A stretch of 64,000 bases of DNA from Microbacterium sp. BH-3-3-3 (GTDB lineage Bacteria > Actinomycetota > Actinomycetes > Actinomycetales > Microbacteriaceae): contig NZ_CP017674.1 in the NCBI RefSeq assembly GCF_001792815.1, positions 992,001-1,056,000 on the forward strand. Reading direction: 5' to 3'. The notes below the pieces were generated by a model. The model was not told where the DNA came from. It was given only the letters and a program-made list of their open reading frames with translations, and ran no database searches. A program made the position numbers and the translations under genes. Below are positions 54,979 to 64,000 of this stretch, in pieces (position 1 is the stretch's first letter; each line of letters starts with the position of its first letter).

Positions 54979-56126
54979 AGGCCGTCCACTTCGGCGCGGG
55001 CAACATCGGTCGCGGCTTCGTCGGACTGCTGCTGCACGAGGGCGGCTACGAGCTCGTCTTCTCCGACGTCTCGGCGGCTCTGGTCGCGGCCATCAACGAC
55101 GCCTCGTCGTACACCGTCCACGAGGTGGGAGACGGCGGCGTCGACAAGACGGTCACCGGTTTCCGTGCCATCGACAGCTCGGTGGATGCCGAGTCCCTCG
55201 TCGACGAGATCGCCACGGCCGACGTGGTCACCACCGCCGTCGGTCCCACCATCCTGAAGTTCGTGGCTCCGCACATCGTCGCGGGGCTCGCGCTGCGCGA
55301 CCCCTCGCTCGCCCCGTTGCAGATCATGGCGTGCGAGAACGCGATCGGCGCGACCGACCAGCTGCGCGAGCACATCGTCGAGCTGGCCGGCGAGTCGTGG
55401 GACGCCCTGGCCGCCCGCGCGGTGTTCGCCAACACGGCGGTCGACCGCATCGTTCCCGCCCAGGCGCAGGGCGGTGTCGACGTCACCGTCGAGCCGTTCT
55501 ACGAGTGGGCGATCGAGCGCGGGCCCTTCGGCGACACCCCTCCGCACATCCCCGGTGCGCACTTCGTCGACGACCTCGAGCCCTACATCGAGCGCAAGCT
55601 CTTCACGGTGAACACGGGCCACGCCACGACGGCGTACTTCGGCGCGCGCGCCGGCATCGACCGCATCTCCGACGCGCTGGCAGACCCTGCGATCTCGGCA
55701 CGGGTCGAGGCCGCGCTGGAAGAAACCAGCGCCCTGCTGGTCCAGAAGCACGAGCTCGACCCCGACGTGCAGGGCGAGTACCGCGCGACGATCCTGCGCC
55801 GCTTCCGCAACGCGGCGCTTCCCGACACCGTCTGGCGGGTGGGTCGCCAGCCGCTGCGCAAGCTCTCGCGGCACGAGCGCTTCGTCGGGCCCGCCGCCGA
55901 GGCGATCGAGCGGGGTCTCCCGGTCGACGCGCTGGTCGCGGCCATGGCCGCCGCCCTCGACTTCTCGGATACCGAGGACACCCAGGCCGTCGACCTGCAG
56001 CGTCTGCTGCGCGAGCTCGACGCCGAGGCCTTCACGGCAGAGGTGACGGGGCTCACTCCCGAGCACCCGCTGCACGCCCGGATCGTCGAGATCGTCGCCG
56101 CACGGCAGGCAGCCCTGGCCGCGTGA
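54975..56126 (+). CDS. mtlD: mannitol-1-phosphate 5-dehydrogenase
   Basis: A 383-residue long-chain dehydrogenase that oxidises mannitol-1-phosphate to fructose-6-phosphate with NAD. It has [20 protein letters not shown] at the N-terminus (NAD site), [16 protein letters not shown] near 120, [11 protein letters not shown] near 155, and the family's Lys/His active-site segment [20 protein letters not shown] near 210. ATG 54975 overlaps mtlF. It completes the mannitol pathway and ends the operon 42 bp before the next gene, which has its own promoter. Confidence 0.95.
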   Translation: MKAVHFGAGNIGRGFVGLLLHEGGYELVFSDVSAALVAAINDASSYTVHEVGDGGVDKTVTGFRAIDSSVDAESLVDEIATADVVTTAVGPTILKFVAPHIVAGLALRDPSLAPLQIMACENAIGATDQLREHIVELAGESWDALAARAVFANTAVDRIVPAQAQGGVDVTVEPFYEWAIERGPFGDTPPHIPGAHFVDDLEPYIERKLFTVNTGHATTAYFGARAGIDRISDALADPAISARVEAALEETSALLVQKHELDPDVQGEYRATILRRFRNAALPDTVWRVGRQPLRKLSRHERFVGPAAEAIERGLPVDALVAAMAAALDFSDTEDTQAVDLQRLLRELDAEAFTAEVTGLTPEHPLHARIVEIVAARQAALAA

Positions 56127-56156
56127 CAACCCCGATCTCCTCACGACACGCAGCGT

Positions 56157-56162
56157 TACGCT
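56157..56162 (+). promoter_or_regulatory. -10 element TACGCT, leaderless hydrolase start
   Basis: TACGCT is six bases before GTG 56169. This separates the hydrolase from the mtl operon. Confidence 0.52.
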
Positions 56163-56168
56163 CGTGAG

Positions 56169-56951
56169 GTGACCGACACCACCCCGTCCGACGCCGGCGG
56201 AGCGCCCCGAGCGCCCCGCCGGCGTCGTCGTGTTCTGCGCTGGATCCTCGGCGGCATCGGCGCTCTCGTGGTGCTGCTGATCGCCGGGATCCTGATCTAC
56301 ACCCAGGTCGGCGTCATGGGCGCCGAGCCCGGCCCCCTCGCCGAGGCCGAGGCGGACCCCGCGCTGACGATCACCGACGACGGCGCGGGGATCGTGCTCT
56401 CGCCCACCGCCGGCGCCACGGGCCAGGGGCTGGTCTTCATCCCGGGCGCCAAGGTCGAGGCCGAGGGATACATCGCCACGTTCGCCGACACCGTCGTCGA
56501 CGACGGCATCACCGTCGTCATCACCCGGCCGTGGCTGAACCTCGCGTTCTTCGACCCGCGGCCGCTGTCGACCTTCACCGACCTCGCCCCGGGGGTGTCG
56601 ACCTGGGCGGTCGGCGGCCATTCCCTCGGCGGTGTCCGCGCCTGTCAGCTGGCACCCGACGCCGACGCCCTCGTGCTCTTCGCCTCGTACTGCGCGAACG
56701 ACCTCACGGCATCCGGACTCCCCGTCCTCAGCCTCTCGGGATCGGAAGACGGTCTGAGCACCCCGCAGAAGATCGCGGATGCCAAGAAGGAGCTCCCCGC
56801 GAACGCCACGTTCGTCGAGATCCCCGGCGCATCGCACGCCTCGTTCGGCGCGTACGGCCCGCAGCCCGGCGACGGCACACCCACGGCCGATCCCGACGAC
56901 GTCGACCGGGTGATCGCCGAGCAGCTGGCCGGCTTCCTTCCTCGGCCCTGA
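56169..56951 (+). CDS. membrane-anchored alpha/beta hydrolase
   Basis: A 260-residue protein. The N-terminal 20 residues are basic and Pro-rich, then comes a hydrophobic anchor (WILGGIGALVVLLIAGILIY), so the catalytic domain is outside the membrane. VGGHSLGGVRACQL near residue 157 is the nucleophile elbow (Ser in GHSLGG). LSGSEDGLSTP near 193 likely supplies the acidic residue and GASHASFGAYG near 220 the His. The substrate is unknown; small actinobacterial members may act on cell-envelope esters. GTG 56169 follows a TACGCT box by six bases. Confidence 0.85.
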   Translation: MTDTTPSDAGGAPRAPRRRRRVLRWILGGIGALVVLLIAGILIYTQVGVMGAEPGPLAEAEADPALTITDDGAGIVLSPTAGATGQGLVFIPGAKVEAEGYIATFADTVVDDGITVVITRPWLNLAFFDPRPLSTFTDLAPGVSTWAVGGHSLGGVRACQLAPDADALVLFASYCANDLTASGLPVLSLSGSEDGLSTPQKIADAKKELPANATFVEIPGASHASFGAYGPQPGDGTPTADPDDVDRVIAEQLAGFLPRP

Positions 56952-56966
56952 GCTGACCTCGCGCTG

Positions 56967-57032
56967 CCCGGCGCATGACGGGCGCGGCCCGCGGGGCGAG
57001 CCCGGCGCATGACGGGCGCGGCCCGCGGGGCG
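56967..57032. repeat. 34-bp tandem duplication
   Basis: A 32-bp sequence at 56967-56998 is repeated exactly at 57001-57032 (period 34). It lies in the 378-bp gap 56952-57329, which holds no gene, only this duplication, a hairpin and direct repeats before the pilus operon. Confidence 0.8.
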
Positions 57033-57070
57033 GCGGTCCGGTGCCCCGGCCCGCCCTCACCCTGTCGTGA

Positions 57071-57109
57071 GCTGAGCCGTGCGCAAGACGTCTCGCGCAC
57101 GGGCTCAGC
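57071..57109. terminator. hairpin between the hydrolase and the pilus operon
   Basis: GCTGAGCC-GTGCGC (57071-57084) pairs with GCGCAC-GGGCTCAGC (57095-57109) with one bulge, and the loop contains AAGACGTCTC. It could end the hydrolase transcript or be a regulator site. Confidence 0.45.
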
Positions 57110-57133
57110 CGGGTGACGCGTCCCCTCACCGAC

Positions 57134-57167
57134 CCCCGTAGTCGCCTCGGTAGTAACCCCGTAGTCG
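57134..57167 (+). promoter_or_regulatory. direct repeat CCCCGTAGTCG upstream of the pilus operon
   Basis: CCCCGTAGTCG occurs at 57134-57144 and 57157-57167, a 23-bp period (about two helical turns), with GGTAGTAA between. A possible -10, TAGCAT, is at 57196-57201. The spacing fits a dimeric activator site for the pilus operon. Confidence 0.45.
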
Positions 57168-57329
57168 GTCTGTTCCCGACCGCTCAGCGGATTCGTAGCA
57201 TCGGTCGTACGGGTCCTCGCGAGGCAGATGAGGCGGACGAGACCCCGATCGTCCCGTCCCCCCGGATCGCCGCGACCCCCCGGTCGGTGATTCGCGACCC
57301 CGCGGCGCTGAGCGTCGCGCAAGAGGCCC

Positions 57330-60300
57330 ATGCATCACTCGCGTCCCCCCGGCGCGCGCCGCCCGCGCGCGCTCGTCGCTTCCGCGGCGGCGACGCTGGC
57401 GATCATGGCGGTGCTGGTGGGGTCGGGTGTCGCTCCGGCGAGCGCGCTCCCCCTTCCGCCGTCCCCCACGGGGAACCCGAGTGAGTCGACCGTCGCCCCA
57501 TCACCGATGCCGAGCCCGAGCGACGCCCCCCGCACGCCGTCGCCCGCGGCGAGCCCGAGCGCGTCGGCGACGATCGCAGCCCCCACCCCCGGCGTCGACC
57601 GCCCCCTTCCCTCACCGGCCCCCGACGACGACGACGCCGTCGACGTCCCGTCGACGCCCTCCCCGGACGGCGGCGAGACTCCCGACCCGCCCGCCGAATC
57701 CTCACCCGGCGACGAGGCCGACCCGCCCGGCGACGCCGACTCGACCCCCGGCCCCGAGGCACGCGACGGCGCCGACACCGGCATGCCCCTGGAGCGCGCT
57801 CCGCCGAGCGCACGCATCGACGCCCTCGCGGCGGGGGTTCCCGAGGCACCCGCCACGGTGTGGACCGAGAGCTTCGAACAGGGCCTGACTCCGACCACGC
57901 TCACCTCCATCACCGGCTACGCCACCGGGCGCTTCACCGCCTCGACCGGCTGGGCGAGTGGCTCCACCTGCACCGGCGTGGTGCTGGCGTACGCCGCCCC
58001 CTACCCGAACGCACAGGTCTGCCCCAACCAGGGCATCGTCTCGAACTCGTCGCTCTCCGCCCGCGAAGTCCGTCGCTTGGCCGACGTCCTCGGCCAGCTC
58101 GGCGCGGGCGTCGCCGGATCGACCGCCGCCGGCACCCCGGCCAGCGGCTCCACCGACGCGACCCGCGGCAACCACGCCGTGGTGGCCCTCCCCTACACCA
58201 CCGTCACCGGGGGCACGACGCTCGCCCAGAGCACCGCCGGAATCGGCGTGAGCGCGACCGCATCCCGCTACTACACCGTGCGGTTCGACGCCGCCGCCGC
58301 CGCGTGCTCGGCGAACACGCCCGCGCTGTCGGCGGGACTCTTCTCGGGAACGACGACGCTGCTCAGCGCCTTCCCCACCGCCGTGAACCCGTGCGCGGCG
58401 ACCGGCCCCGTGTTCTACACCTCGACGCCCGTGCTCGCCCCGGGCGGCTCGATCGGCGGCATCCTCGATCCCACCATCAGCACCTCCGCCCGCGCCACGA
58501 CCTACACGGGCACGGCGGCGGCGCTGCTCACGCCCGCGCAGATCTCCGCCGCCCAGGTGCGCCTGACGAACACGACGACCGGCGCCGGCAGCGCCTTCGG
58601 CATCGACAACCTGCGCGTGCTCGACGCCACCCCCCGTCTCGACCTGTCGTTCTCGCCCGCCAGCGTCGCCGTCGGCTCGACCTCGACGCTCACCTACACC
58701 GTCACCAACACCTCCGAGGGCGCGGCGAAGAACGACTGGTCGTTCACCAACACCCTTCCCGCCGGACTCACCGTCGCCCCGACACCGGCGATCGGCGGCA
58801 CGTGCACGCAGGTCACCGGTACGGCCTTCGTCGTCACCGCCCTCGCAGGGGGCTCGAGCATCGCCGCCGTCGGCGGCGACCTCCCCGCGGGAAGCGCGAA
58901 CGCCTCGTGCACGATCACGGTGAACGTCGTGGCATCCGTCGAGGGCACGTACACGAACGGCCCCGGCAACGTCGTCACCCCGCTCATCGCCACCGAGGCG
59001 ACGACGCTCGCCGTCACCCCCGCCACTCGCCTCACCCTGCGCAAGAACCTGCCCGCGCGCGGCGCCTCGACCGATCAGTTCACCCTCTCGATCCGCACCT
59101 CCGCGGCCACACTGGCCACGACGACGACGACCGGCAACAGCTCCGGCGTGCAGTCGGCGCAGATCTCGCGCCTGATCGTGAACCCCGGCGGCACCTACAC
59201 GATCAGTGAATCGCCCACCTCGGGAACGGGACTCGGCTACGCCGCCTCGTACGACTGCACCCGCGACGGCACGGTCGTGGCCACCGGCACGTCGCGCTCG
59301 GGGACGATCAGGATGCCGGATGACGCGGGCGCCGAGATCGTCTGCACCTTCACGAACACCCTGCAGCAGACGCGCCTGGCCTGCGACAGCGGGTTGTTCT
59401 ACGGCCTGACCGTCACGGGCGCACTCGTGCAGGGCGACATCGTCGGCGGAGGCCAGACGACCGTCGGCACCTGGCCGAACGTCGCGGCCGCGAACTCGCT
59501 CGGCATCTCCGCGGGCGGAACCACCGCGTACGCCCTGAACCGCTCCACCGACGGCGCGAACGTGCTGTCGATCCTCAAATGGACGCCGAGCGGAGGCTTC
59601 GAAACCCTCGCGGGCACCGCGTACACGACCGCGGGACCCGGGGGCACCGCCGTCGCCGGCAGCATCGTCACCGGCGCCGTCGACCTCTCCACCGGCCGGT
59701 ACCTCTTCGGCAAGTTCACCAACGGCGCGTTCCACCTGTGGAGCTTCACCGAGTCGGCGCCGACCGCGTCGCGGTTCGCCTACCTCGGCTCCTTCTCGGC
59801 GGGCACCGCCCCCAACGGCAACGGCGACATGGCCTTCGACTCCCGCGGCAACCTCTACGTGCTGGGCGCGGCGACCGTCAACAACGCCAGCAGCGCCGCC
59901 ATCTTCACCGTCACGACCGAGACCCTGGCCGCGGCCAGCGGCGGCACGCTCGCCGTGAACACCTCCAACACCCGCGCGCTCGTCGGCATCGACCCCACCC
60001 CGGCACCGGCCTTCGGCAGCGTCACAGGACTCGCCTTCTCGCCGCGCGGCACCGTCTACCTCGCCAGCAGCACCAGCGCCTACGAGTTCGACCCCACGTC
60101 GTGGACGCGCATCGCCGGGTCGCCGCGCCTCGACATCGCCGCCAGCGACCTGGCCAGCTGCACCGGTCCCGGAAGCGTCACCGTGCAGAAGAACGTCGTG
60201 GGACGCGCCGCGGCCGCCGACCAGTTCCAGCTCTCGCTGTCCGACGCCAGCGGCGCGGTGGGCACCGCCGTCACCACGGGCGCCGCCACCGGGCGTCAAT

Positions 60301-61706
60301 CGGCCCAGGTCGGCCCGTTCCCCGTGCAGGTGGGCACGACCCTGACGGTCTCCGAGACCATGGCGGCGGGCTCGACCTCGACGATCGGGGCGTACACCAT
60401 CCGCGTGGAGTGCTGGAGCGACGGCATCCGGATCACGAGCGCGAGCTCCGCGAGCGCCGACGTCACCATGCCCGAGCGCTTCGGCGCGAGCGTCGTGTGC
60501 ACGTTCTTCAACTCCCCCAGCCCCGTCGCGACGGTGACTCTCACCGCACGCGTGCTCGATCCGGCCACGGGGCAGACCACCCCGGTCGCCGGGTGGAGCC
60601 TGGGCACCGCGGCCGCGGCCACCGCAGGAACCGCCACCGCGCTCCCCAGCGAAGCACCGCGCCAGAACTCGGATCCCTCCGGCAACGCCGTGTGGAGTGT
60701 CCTCTTCGGCTCGGCGGCGTCCCGCGCCACGCTGACGATCTCCGAGGTGTTGCAGACCCGGTTCACTTTCGTCAGCGGAGCGTGCACCGTCAACGGCACG
60801 GCGGTCGCCGTCACGTTCACCACCGCGGGCGGCGTGGTCAGCGGCACCCTGCCCAACGTCGCTCCGTCCGCGATCGTCGCGTGCACGCTCATCACGCAGC
60901 CGGTCACCTCTCTCACCCTGGTGAAGTCCGTGTCGTTCGGCGCGGCCGCGGCGACCGACTGGACGCTCACCGCCGCCGCATCGACCGGTTCCCTGCCCGG
61001 CCCCACCGGACGCACCGGAACGGCCGCCACGACGAACGTGCCCGTCAGCCCCGGCCGCGCGTACCGCCTCTCGGAAGCCGGGACCACCGCCACCTATCTG
61101 CAGGTGGGGGCCTGGCGTTGCATCGAATCGACGGGAACCGTCGTCGCGGTGTCGACGGCCGGCGACGTCACTCTGCGAACGGGAGCCGCGGTCACCTGCA
61201 CGGTCACCAACGCGACGGCGACCCTGACGGTACTGAAGGACGTGCTCACCCCCAGCACCGGCTTCGTCCCGGCCACGTGGACGGTGACAGCGACCCCCGC
61301 GGTGCTGGCCGGGGCGTCCCTGCCGACGCAGAGTCGCGTGGGTGCGGCGTACGACGCCGTCGGCGGGAACGCCGCGAGCACCTTCGAGGTGCGCCCGGGC
61401 CACGGCTACACGCTGTCGGAGGCGCCGACGGTCGCGGGAACCCGCCTGGCGTACCAGACGCTGCGCCTCGAGCGCCTAGACGGAGCGACCTGGACCACGG
61501 TGGCGAGCCGGAGCATCACCGCGCCCGCCGCGGGACAGAGCGCCGTGTACCGGTTCGTCAACGCGCCCGTGACCGGCCCCGCCCTGCCGATGACGGGCGG
61601 TCTCGGCGCCGACACCTTCCTCCTCTCCGGAGGTCTCCTGCTCGCCCTGACCGTCGGGGGCGCCGTGATCCACCGCAGACGCAAGGGAGGAAGCCTTCCG
61701 CTATGA
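57330..61706 (+). CDS. LPXTG-anchored surface adhesin / pilus tip protein
   Basis: A 1458-residue wall protein. Signal peptide to about residue 40, then a Pro/Ser/Thr/Asp-rich stalk (about 42-165). An adhesive domain begins WTESFEQGLTPTTLTSITG near 177. A DUF11-like beta domain lies near 435-540 (TLTYTVTNTSEGAAKNDWSF). Several SpaA/prealbumin-like modules start LTLRKNLPAR, VTVQKNVVGR, LTLVKSVSF and LTVLKDVL. Between the first two is a beta-propeller-like block (about 688-940) starting LACDSGLFYGLTV. The C-terminus has LPMTG near 1419, a hydrophobic helix and HRRRKGG. With the pilin and sortase genes this is likely the pilus tip or large ancillary subunit. AGAGG precedes ATG 57330. Confidence 0.88.
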   Translation: MHHSRPPGARRPRALVASAAATLAIMAVLVGSGVAPASALPLPPSPTGNPSESTVAPSPMPSPSDAPRTPSPAASPSASATIAAPTPGVDRPLPSPAPDDDDAVDVPSTPSPDGGETPDPPAESSPGDEADPPGDADSTPGPEARDGADTGMPLERAPPSARIDALAAGVPEAPATVWTESFEQGLTPTTLTSITGYATGRFTASTGWASGSTCTGVVLAYAAPYPNAQVCPNQGIVSNSSLSAREVRRLADVLGQLGAGVAGSTAAGTPASGSTDATRGNHAVVALPYTTVTGGTTLAQSTAGIGVSATASRYYTVRFDAAAAACSANTPALSAGLFSGTTTLLSAFPTAVNPCAATGPVFYTSTPVLAPGGSIGGILDPTISTSARATTYTGTAAALLTPAQISAAQVRLTNTTTGAGSAFGIDNLRVLDATPRLDLSFSPASVAVGSTSTLTYTVTNTSEGAAKNDWSFTNTLPAGLTVAPTPAIGGTCTQVTGTAFVVTALAGGSSIAAVGGDLPAGSANASCTITVNVVASVEGTYTNGPGNVVTPLIATEATTLAVTPATRLTLRKNLPARGASTDQFTLSIRTSAATLATTTTTGNSSGVQSAQISRLIVNPGGTYTISESPTSGTGLGYAASYDCTRDGTVVATGTSRSGTIRMPDDAGAEIVCTFTNTLQQTRLACDSGLFYGLTVTGALVQGDIVGGGQTTVGTWPNVAAANSLGISAGGTTAYALNRSTDGANVLSILKWTPSGGFETLAGTAYTTAGPGGTAVAGSIVTGAVDLSTGRYLFGKFTNGAFHLWSFTESAPTASRFAYLGSFSAGTAPNGNGDMAFDSRGNLYVLGAATVNNASSAAIFTVTTETLAAASGGTLAVNTSNTRALVGIDPTPAPAFGSVTGLAFSPRGTVYLASSTSAYEFDPTSWTRIAGSPRLDIAASDLASCTGPGSVTVQKNVVGRAAAADQFQLSLSDASGAVGTAVTTGAATGRQSAQVGPFPVQVGTTLTVSETMAAGSTSTIGAYTIRVECWSDGIRITSASSASADVTMPERFGASVVCTFFNSPSPVATVTLTARVLDPATGQTTPVAGWSLGTAAAATAGTATALPSEAPRQNSDPSGNAVWSVLFGSAASRATLTISEVLQTRFTFVSGACTVNGTAVAVTFTTAGGVVSGTLPNVAPSAIVACTLITQPVTSLTLVKSVSFGAAAATDWTLTAAASTGSLPGPTGRTGTAATTNVPVSPGRAYRLSEAGTTATYLQVGAWRCIESTGTVVAVSTAGDVTLRTGAAVTCTVTNATATLTVLKDVLTPSTGFVPATWTVTATPAVLAGASLPTQSRVGAAYDAVGGNAASTFEVRPGHGYTLSEAPTVAGTRLAYQTLRLERLDGATWTTVASRSITAPAAGQSAVYRFVNAPVTGPALPMTGGLGADTFLLSGGLLLALTVGGAVIHRRRKGGSLPL

Positions 61707-61783
61707 CCTCTCCCGTCGCGCGACACCGCCGACTGCACGACTTCTCGATTCCCACCCTTCACCACCTTCCGAAAGGCACGCAC

Positions 61784-63298
61784 ATGTCCATCCGAAAGAG
61801 AGCAGGCGCCGTTCTGAGCGTCCTCGCGCTCGGAGCCCTCACCGTCGTCGGTGCCGTCGCACCGGCATCGGCCGTGACACTCCCGGGCAACATCGACTCC
61901 ACCGTCACCCGCACCCTGACGCTGCACAAGCACGCGCTGGGGCCGTCGACGCCGCTGAACCCGACGTCGACGGGTCAGGAGCTGGCGAACCCGCCCGCCG
62001 ACCCCCTCTCCGGCGCGCAGTTCACCGCCACCCTCGTGTCGGGCGTCGACCTGACCACCTCCGCGGGGTGGTCCCAGGCCGCCACGCTGACGCCGGCGCA
62101 GGCCGCTCAGCGCCCCAACACGGTCAGCTTCGTCTCGTCGTTGTCGAACACCGCCGGTCTCGCGACGTTCGCCCCCGACCCTGCGCTGTATCCGAACGGA
62201 CTGCCGATCGGCGTCTACCTCATCACCGAGACGCAACTGCCGGCCACCGCCACCAACCCGGCCGCCCCCTTCCTGGTGACGCTGCCCACGCCGACCGGCG
62301 CGGCCGGATCCCCGGCCAACCAGTGGATCTACGACGTCCACGTCTACCCCAAGAACGCCGTCACGCAGCTGACGAAGACGCGCGTTCCGGCACCCGCCGG
62401 GTCGGTCGAGCAGCGCAACCCCGACCTGATCCGCTGGGCCGTCGCCTCGTCGATCCCGACGCTCGCCGCCGGTGACGCCATCGACGTGTTCACTCTCACC
62501 GACAACCTGCCGTCCGAGCTGACCTACCTGACGGCGGCCACCGTCCCGGCCGGGGTCACCCCGTCGAACGTCGTGGTCACCAACGCCGCCGGTGTCGCGC
62601 AGACCTTCACCGAGACCACCGACTACACCGTCGCCAACACCGCCGGGGCTCTCACGATGACCTTCACGCCGGCCGGACGCACCCGCCTCGCCGGACTCCC
62701 CGGCGGCACCGTGACGTTCAACGTGCTGACCAGGGCCACCTCCATCCCGGCCAGCGGCGTCATCGTCAACACCGCGACGGCGAACATCAACGGCAGCACC
62801 GAGTCGGTCACCGGCAGCACGCCGATCGGCCAGCTCACGGTGTCGGCATACACGACCTCGAACGGCGCGCGCGTCCCGCTCGCCGGCGCGACGTACCAGG
62901 TGTTCCTCACGGAGCAGGATGCCATCAACGGTGCCAATCCGATCGTGATCAACGGCGAGACGAACTGGCTGACCCTGGCCAACGGCAACGTGCTCATCCC
63001 GATCATCACACCGGGCAACTACTGGGTGCGCGAGATCACGGCGCCCACCGGCTACCAGCTGCCGTCGCCCGACCGCATCCTGACCGCCGTGGTGCCCGGC
63101 CCGACCTCGACCACCGCTCCCGTGCGCAACTACCTCGAGTTCGCCCACAACCAGGTGCCCGCGTTCGCCCTGCCCATCACGGGTGGCGACGGCGGCCTCT
63201 GGTTCGGCGTCGGCGGGGCGGCCCTGCTGACGGTCATGGTGGGCTCGGCGTTGGTCGTCGCTCGCCTGCGTGCCCGCGCGGCCCAGGCTCCGGCCTGA
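61784..63298 (+). CDS. sortase-assembled pilus backbone pilin (SpaH/EbpB-like)
   Basis: A 504-residue pilin. The signal peptide ends near VAPASAV (about residue 31). WIYDVHVYPKN near 182-192 is the pilin motif whose Lys is joined to the next subunit. YWVREITAPTGY near 413 is the E-box that supports isopeptide bonds. FALPITGG near 461 is the sorting signal (LPITG at 463-467), followed by a hydrophobic helix and RLRARAA. The middle domain (about 195-345) resembles an isopeptide-forming pilin domain. ATG 61784 has GAAAGG seven bases upstream. It lies 77 bp after the adhesin and 13 bp before the sortase. This is the polymerising shaft subunit. Confidence 0.93.
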   Translation: MSIRKRAGAVLSVLALGALTVVGAVAPASAVTLPGNIDSTVTRTLTLHKHALGPSTPLNPTSTGQELANPPADPLSGAQFTATLVSGVDLTTSAGWSQAATLTPAQAAQRPNTVSFVSSLSNTAGLATFAPDPALYPNGLPIGVYLITETQLPATATNPAAPFLVTLPTPTGAAGSPANQWIYDVHVYPKNAVTQLTKTRVPAPAGSVEQRNPDLIRWAVASSIPTLAAGDAIDVFTLTDNLPSELTYLTAATVPAGVTPSNVVVTNAAGVAQTFTETTDYTVANTAGALTMTFTPAGRTRLAGLPGGTVTFNVLTRATSIPASGVIVNTATANINGSTESVTGSTPIGQLTVSAYTTSNGARVPLAGATYQVFLTEQDAINGANPIVINGETNWLTLANGNVLIPIITPGNYWVREITAPTGYQLPSPDRILTAVVPGPTSTTAPVRNYLEFAHNQVPAFALPITGGDGGLWFGVGGAALLTVMVGSALVVARLRARAAQAPA

Positions 63299-63311
63299 GG
63301 ACGGTCGATCG

Positions 63312-64000
63312 GTGAGCGGGGGGACGACGCAGCGGCCGGGCGCCGCGGCCTCGTCTCCCTCGCCGGAGGGGAGCCCCGATGCGCGGGACTCCCCTCCACC
63401 CGCACGACGTGACCGCCGACGCCCGCGCTGGCGGCTCTCGATCGTCTCGCTGCTTCTGGCGGTGGGGGCGCTGGCGGGCGTCTGCCTGCTGATGTACCCC
63501 ACCGTCGCCGGCTGGTTCGCCCAGTACGCCCAATCGCAGATCATCGACGGCTACTCGGATCAGATCCGCGACCTCGGCGCCGATACGCTCGCCGACCGAC
63601 TCGACGCGGCACGGGAGTACAACACGCGGCTCGTCGACGGCGGCGCCGAGATCGCAGCGAACGAGCGGCTCCCGCTGGCGAACTCCGCCGATCAGCAGAC
63701 CGATTACGCCGAGCAACTTCGCTCCGATCAATCGGGGCTCATGGCACGGGTGAAGATCCCCTCGATCGACGTCGACCTCCCCGTGTACCACGGCACCAGC
63801 GAGCAGGTCCTCTACGAGGGCGTGGGGCACCTCGAGGGCACCGCTCTGCCGGTGGGCGGCGAGACCACCCATTCGGTGCTCACCGCGCATCGCGGGCTCG
63901 CCACCGCGGAACTGTTCACGCACTTGGATCGGGTAGCCGTCGACGACACCGTCACGATCGAGGTGTTCGGCGAGGTGCTGGTGTACCGCGTCGTGCAGAC
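63312..64000 (+). CDS. class C (pilus-type) sortase, truncated by window end
   Basis: The frame opens at GTG 63312, 13 bp after the pilin stop, and stays open to the window end (229 codons, no stop). The basic, Pro-rich N-terminus is followed by a hydrophobic anchor (LSIVSLLLAVGALAGVCLLM) near residues 43-62. Then come ARVKIPSIDVDLPVYHGTSE near 148 and HSVLTAHRGLATAELF near 186, with the catalytic His. The Cys and Arg are beyond the window. Class C sortases polymerise pilins carrying pilin motifs and LPXTG signals, fitting the two genes before it. The GAGGA at 63296-63300 may serve as ribosome site. Confidence 0.88.
   Translation, partial: MSGGTTQRPGAAASSPSPEGSPDARDSPPPARRDRRRPRWRLSIVSLLLAVGALAGVCLLMYPTVAGWFAQYAQSQIIDGYSDQIRDLGADTLADRLDAAREYNTRLVDGGAEIAANERLPLANSADQQTDYAEQLRSDQSGLMARVKIPSIDVDLPVYHGTSEQVLYEGVGHLEGTALPVGGETTHSVLTAHRGLATAELFTHLDRVAVDDTVTIEVFGEVLVYRVVQ

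Noticed and set aside
57702..61403. 1233-codon minus-strand frame opposite the adhesin
   Set aside because: Composition is Gly/Arg/Ala-rich without domains, while the plus strand has a signal peptide, repeats and LPMTG.

Overview
The window is about 64 kb of very GC-rich, densely packed DNA. It reads as a chromosome segment of an actinobacterium, most likely Microbacteriaceae (Microbacterium-like). The evidence is the strong G/C bias at third codon positions, many GTG starts, four-base GTGA/ATGA gene overlaps, an RmlC-RmlD fusion, biotin-dependent acyl-CoA carboxylase genes including the small epsilon subunit, and sortase-anchored surface proteins. The species assignment is inference. No rRNA, tRNA, CRISPR array, insertion sequence or prophage was seen.

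1-30 kb is a cell-surface glycopolymer island. It holds membrane proteins (DUF6541-like, DUF2142-like), about nine glycosyltransferases, a Wzx-like flippase, a Wzm/Wzt-type ABC exporter, two RgpF-type rhamnan-synthesis proteins, dTDP-L-rhamnose synthesis genes (rmlA, rmlB, rmlCD fusion), a GtrA protein, a DUF2304 protein and a LytR-CpsA-Psr ligase. The likely job is to make dTDP-rhamnose, assemble a rhamnose-containing polymer on a lipid carrier, export it and attach it to peptidoglycan. In the same block sit a lipoprotein and a 905-residue secreted protein with six 'GW-A-DPD' repeats.

28.7-47 kb is a conserved actinobacterial backbone: LCP protein, purE, purK, PH-domain membrane protein, birA, accD/accE, maf, accA3, lpdA, punA and a phosphosugar mutase. 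The order resembles Mycobacterium tuberculosis Rv3267-Rv3308. Here a three-gene two-component locus and a TRAM-domain RNA methyltransferase separate accE from maf.

47-48.2 kb is a small accessory cassette. One AbiEi-/PD-(D/E)XK-like gene lies between two copies of a long palindrome and two short-tandem-repeat tracts.

48.2-56.1 kb is a mannitol PTS regulon: divergent MtlR-type activator, then an extra lactose/cellobiose-type IIB, HPr, Enzyme I, MtlA (IICB), MtlF (IIA) and mannitol-1-phosphate dehydrogenase. An alpha/beta hydrolase follows.

57.3-64 kb is a sortase-assembled pilus operon: a 1458-residue LPMTG adhesin, an LPITG backbone pilin with pilin motif and E-box, and a class C sortase cut by the window end.

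A recurring signal is a TANNNT or CANA(A/G)T hexamer six or seven bases before an ATG/GTG, which suggests leaderless transcription for well over a dozen genes. Many downstream genes are joined by four-base stop/start overlaps.
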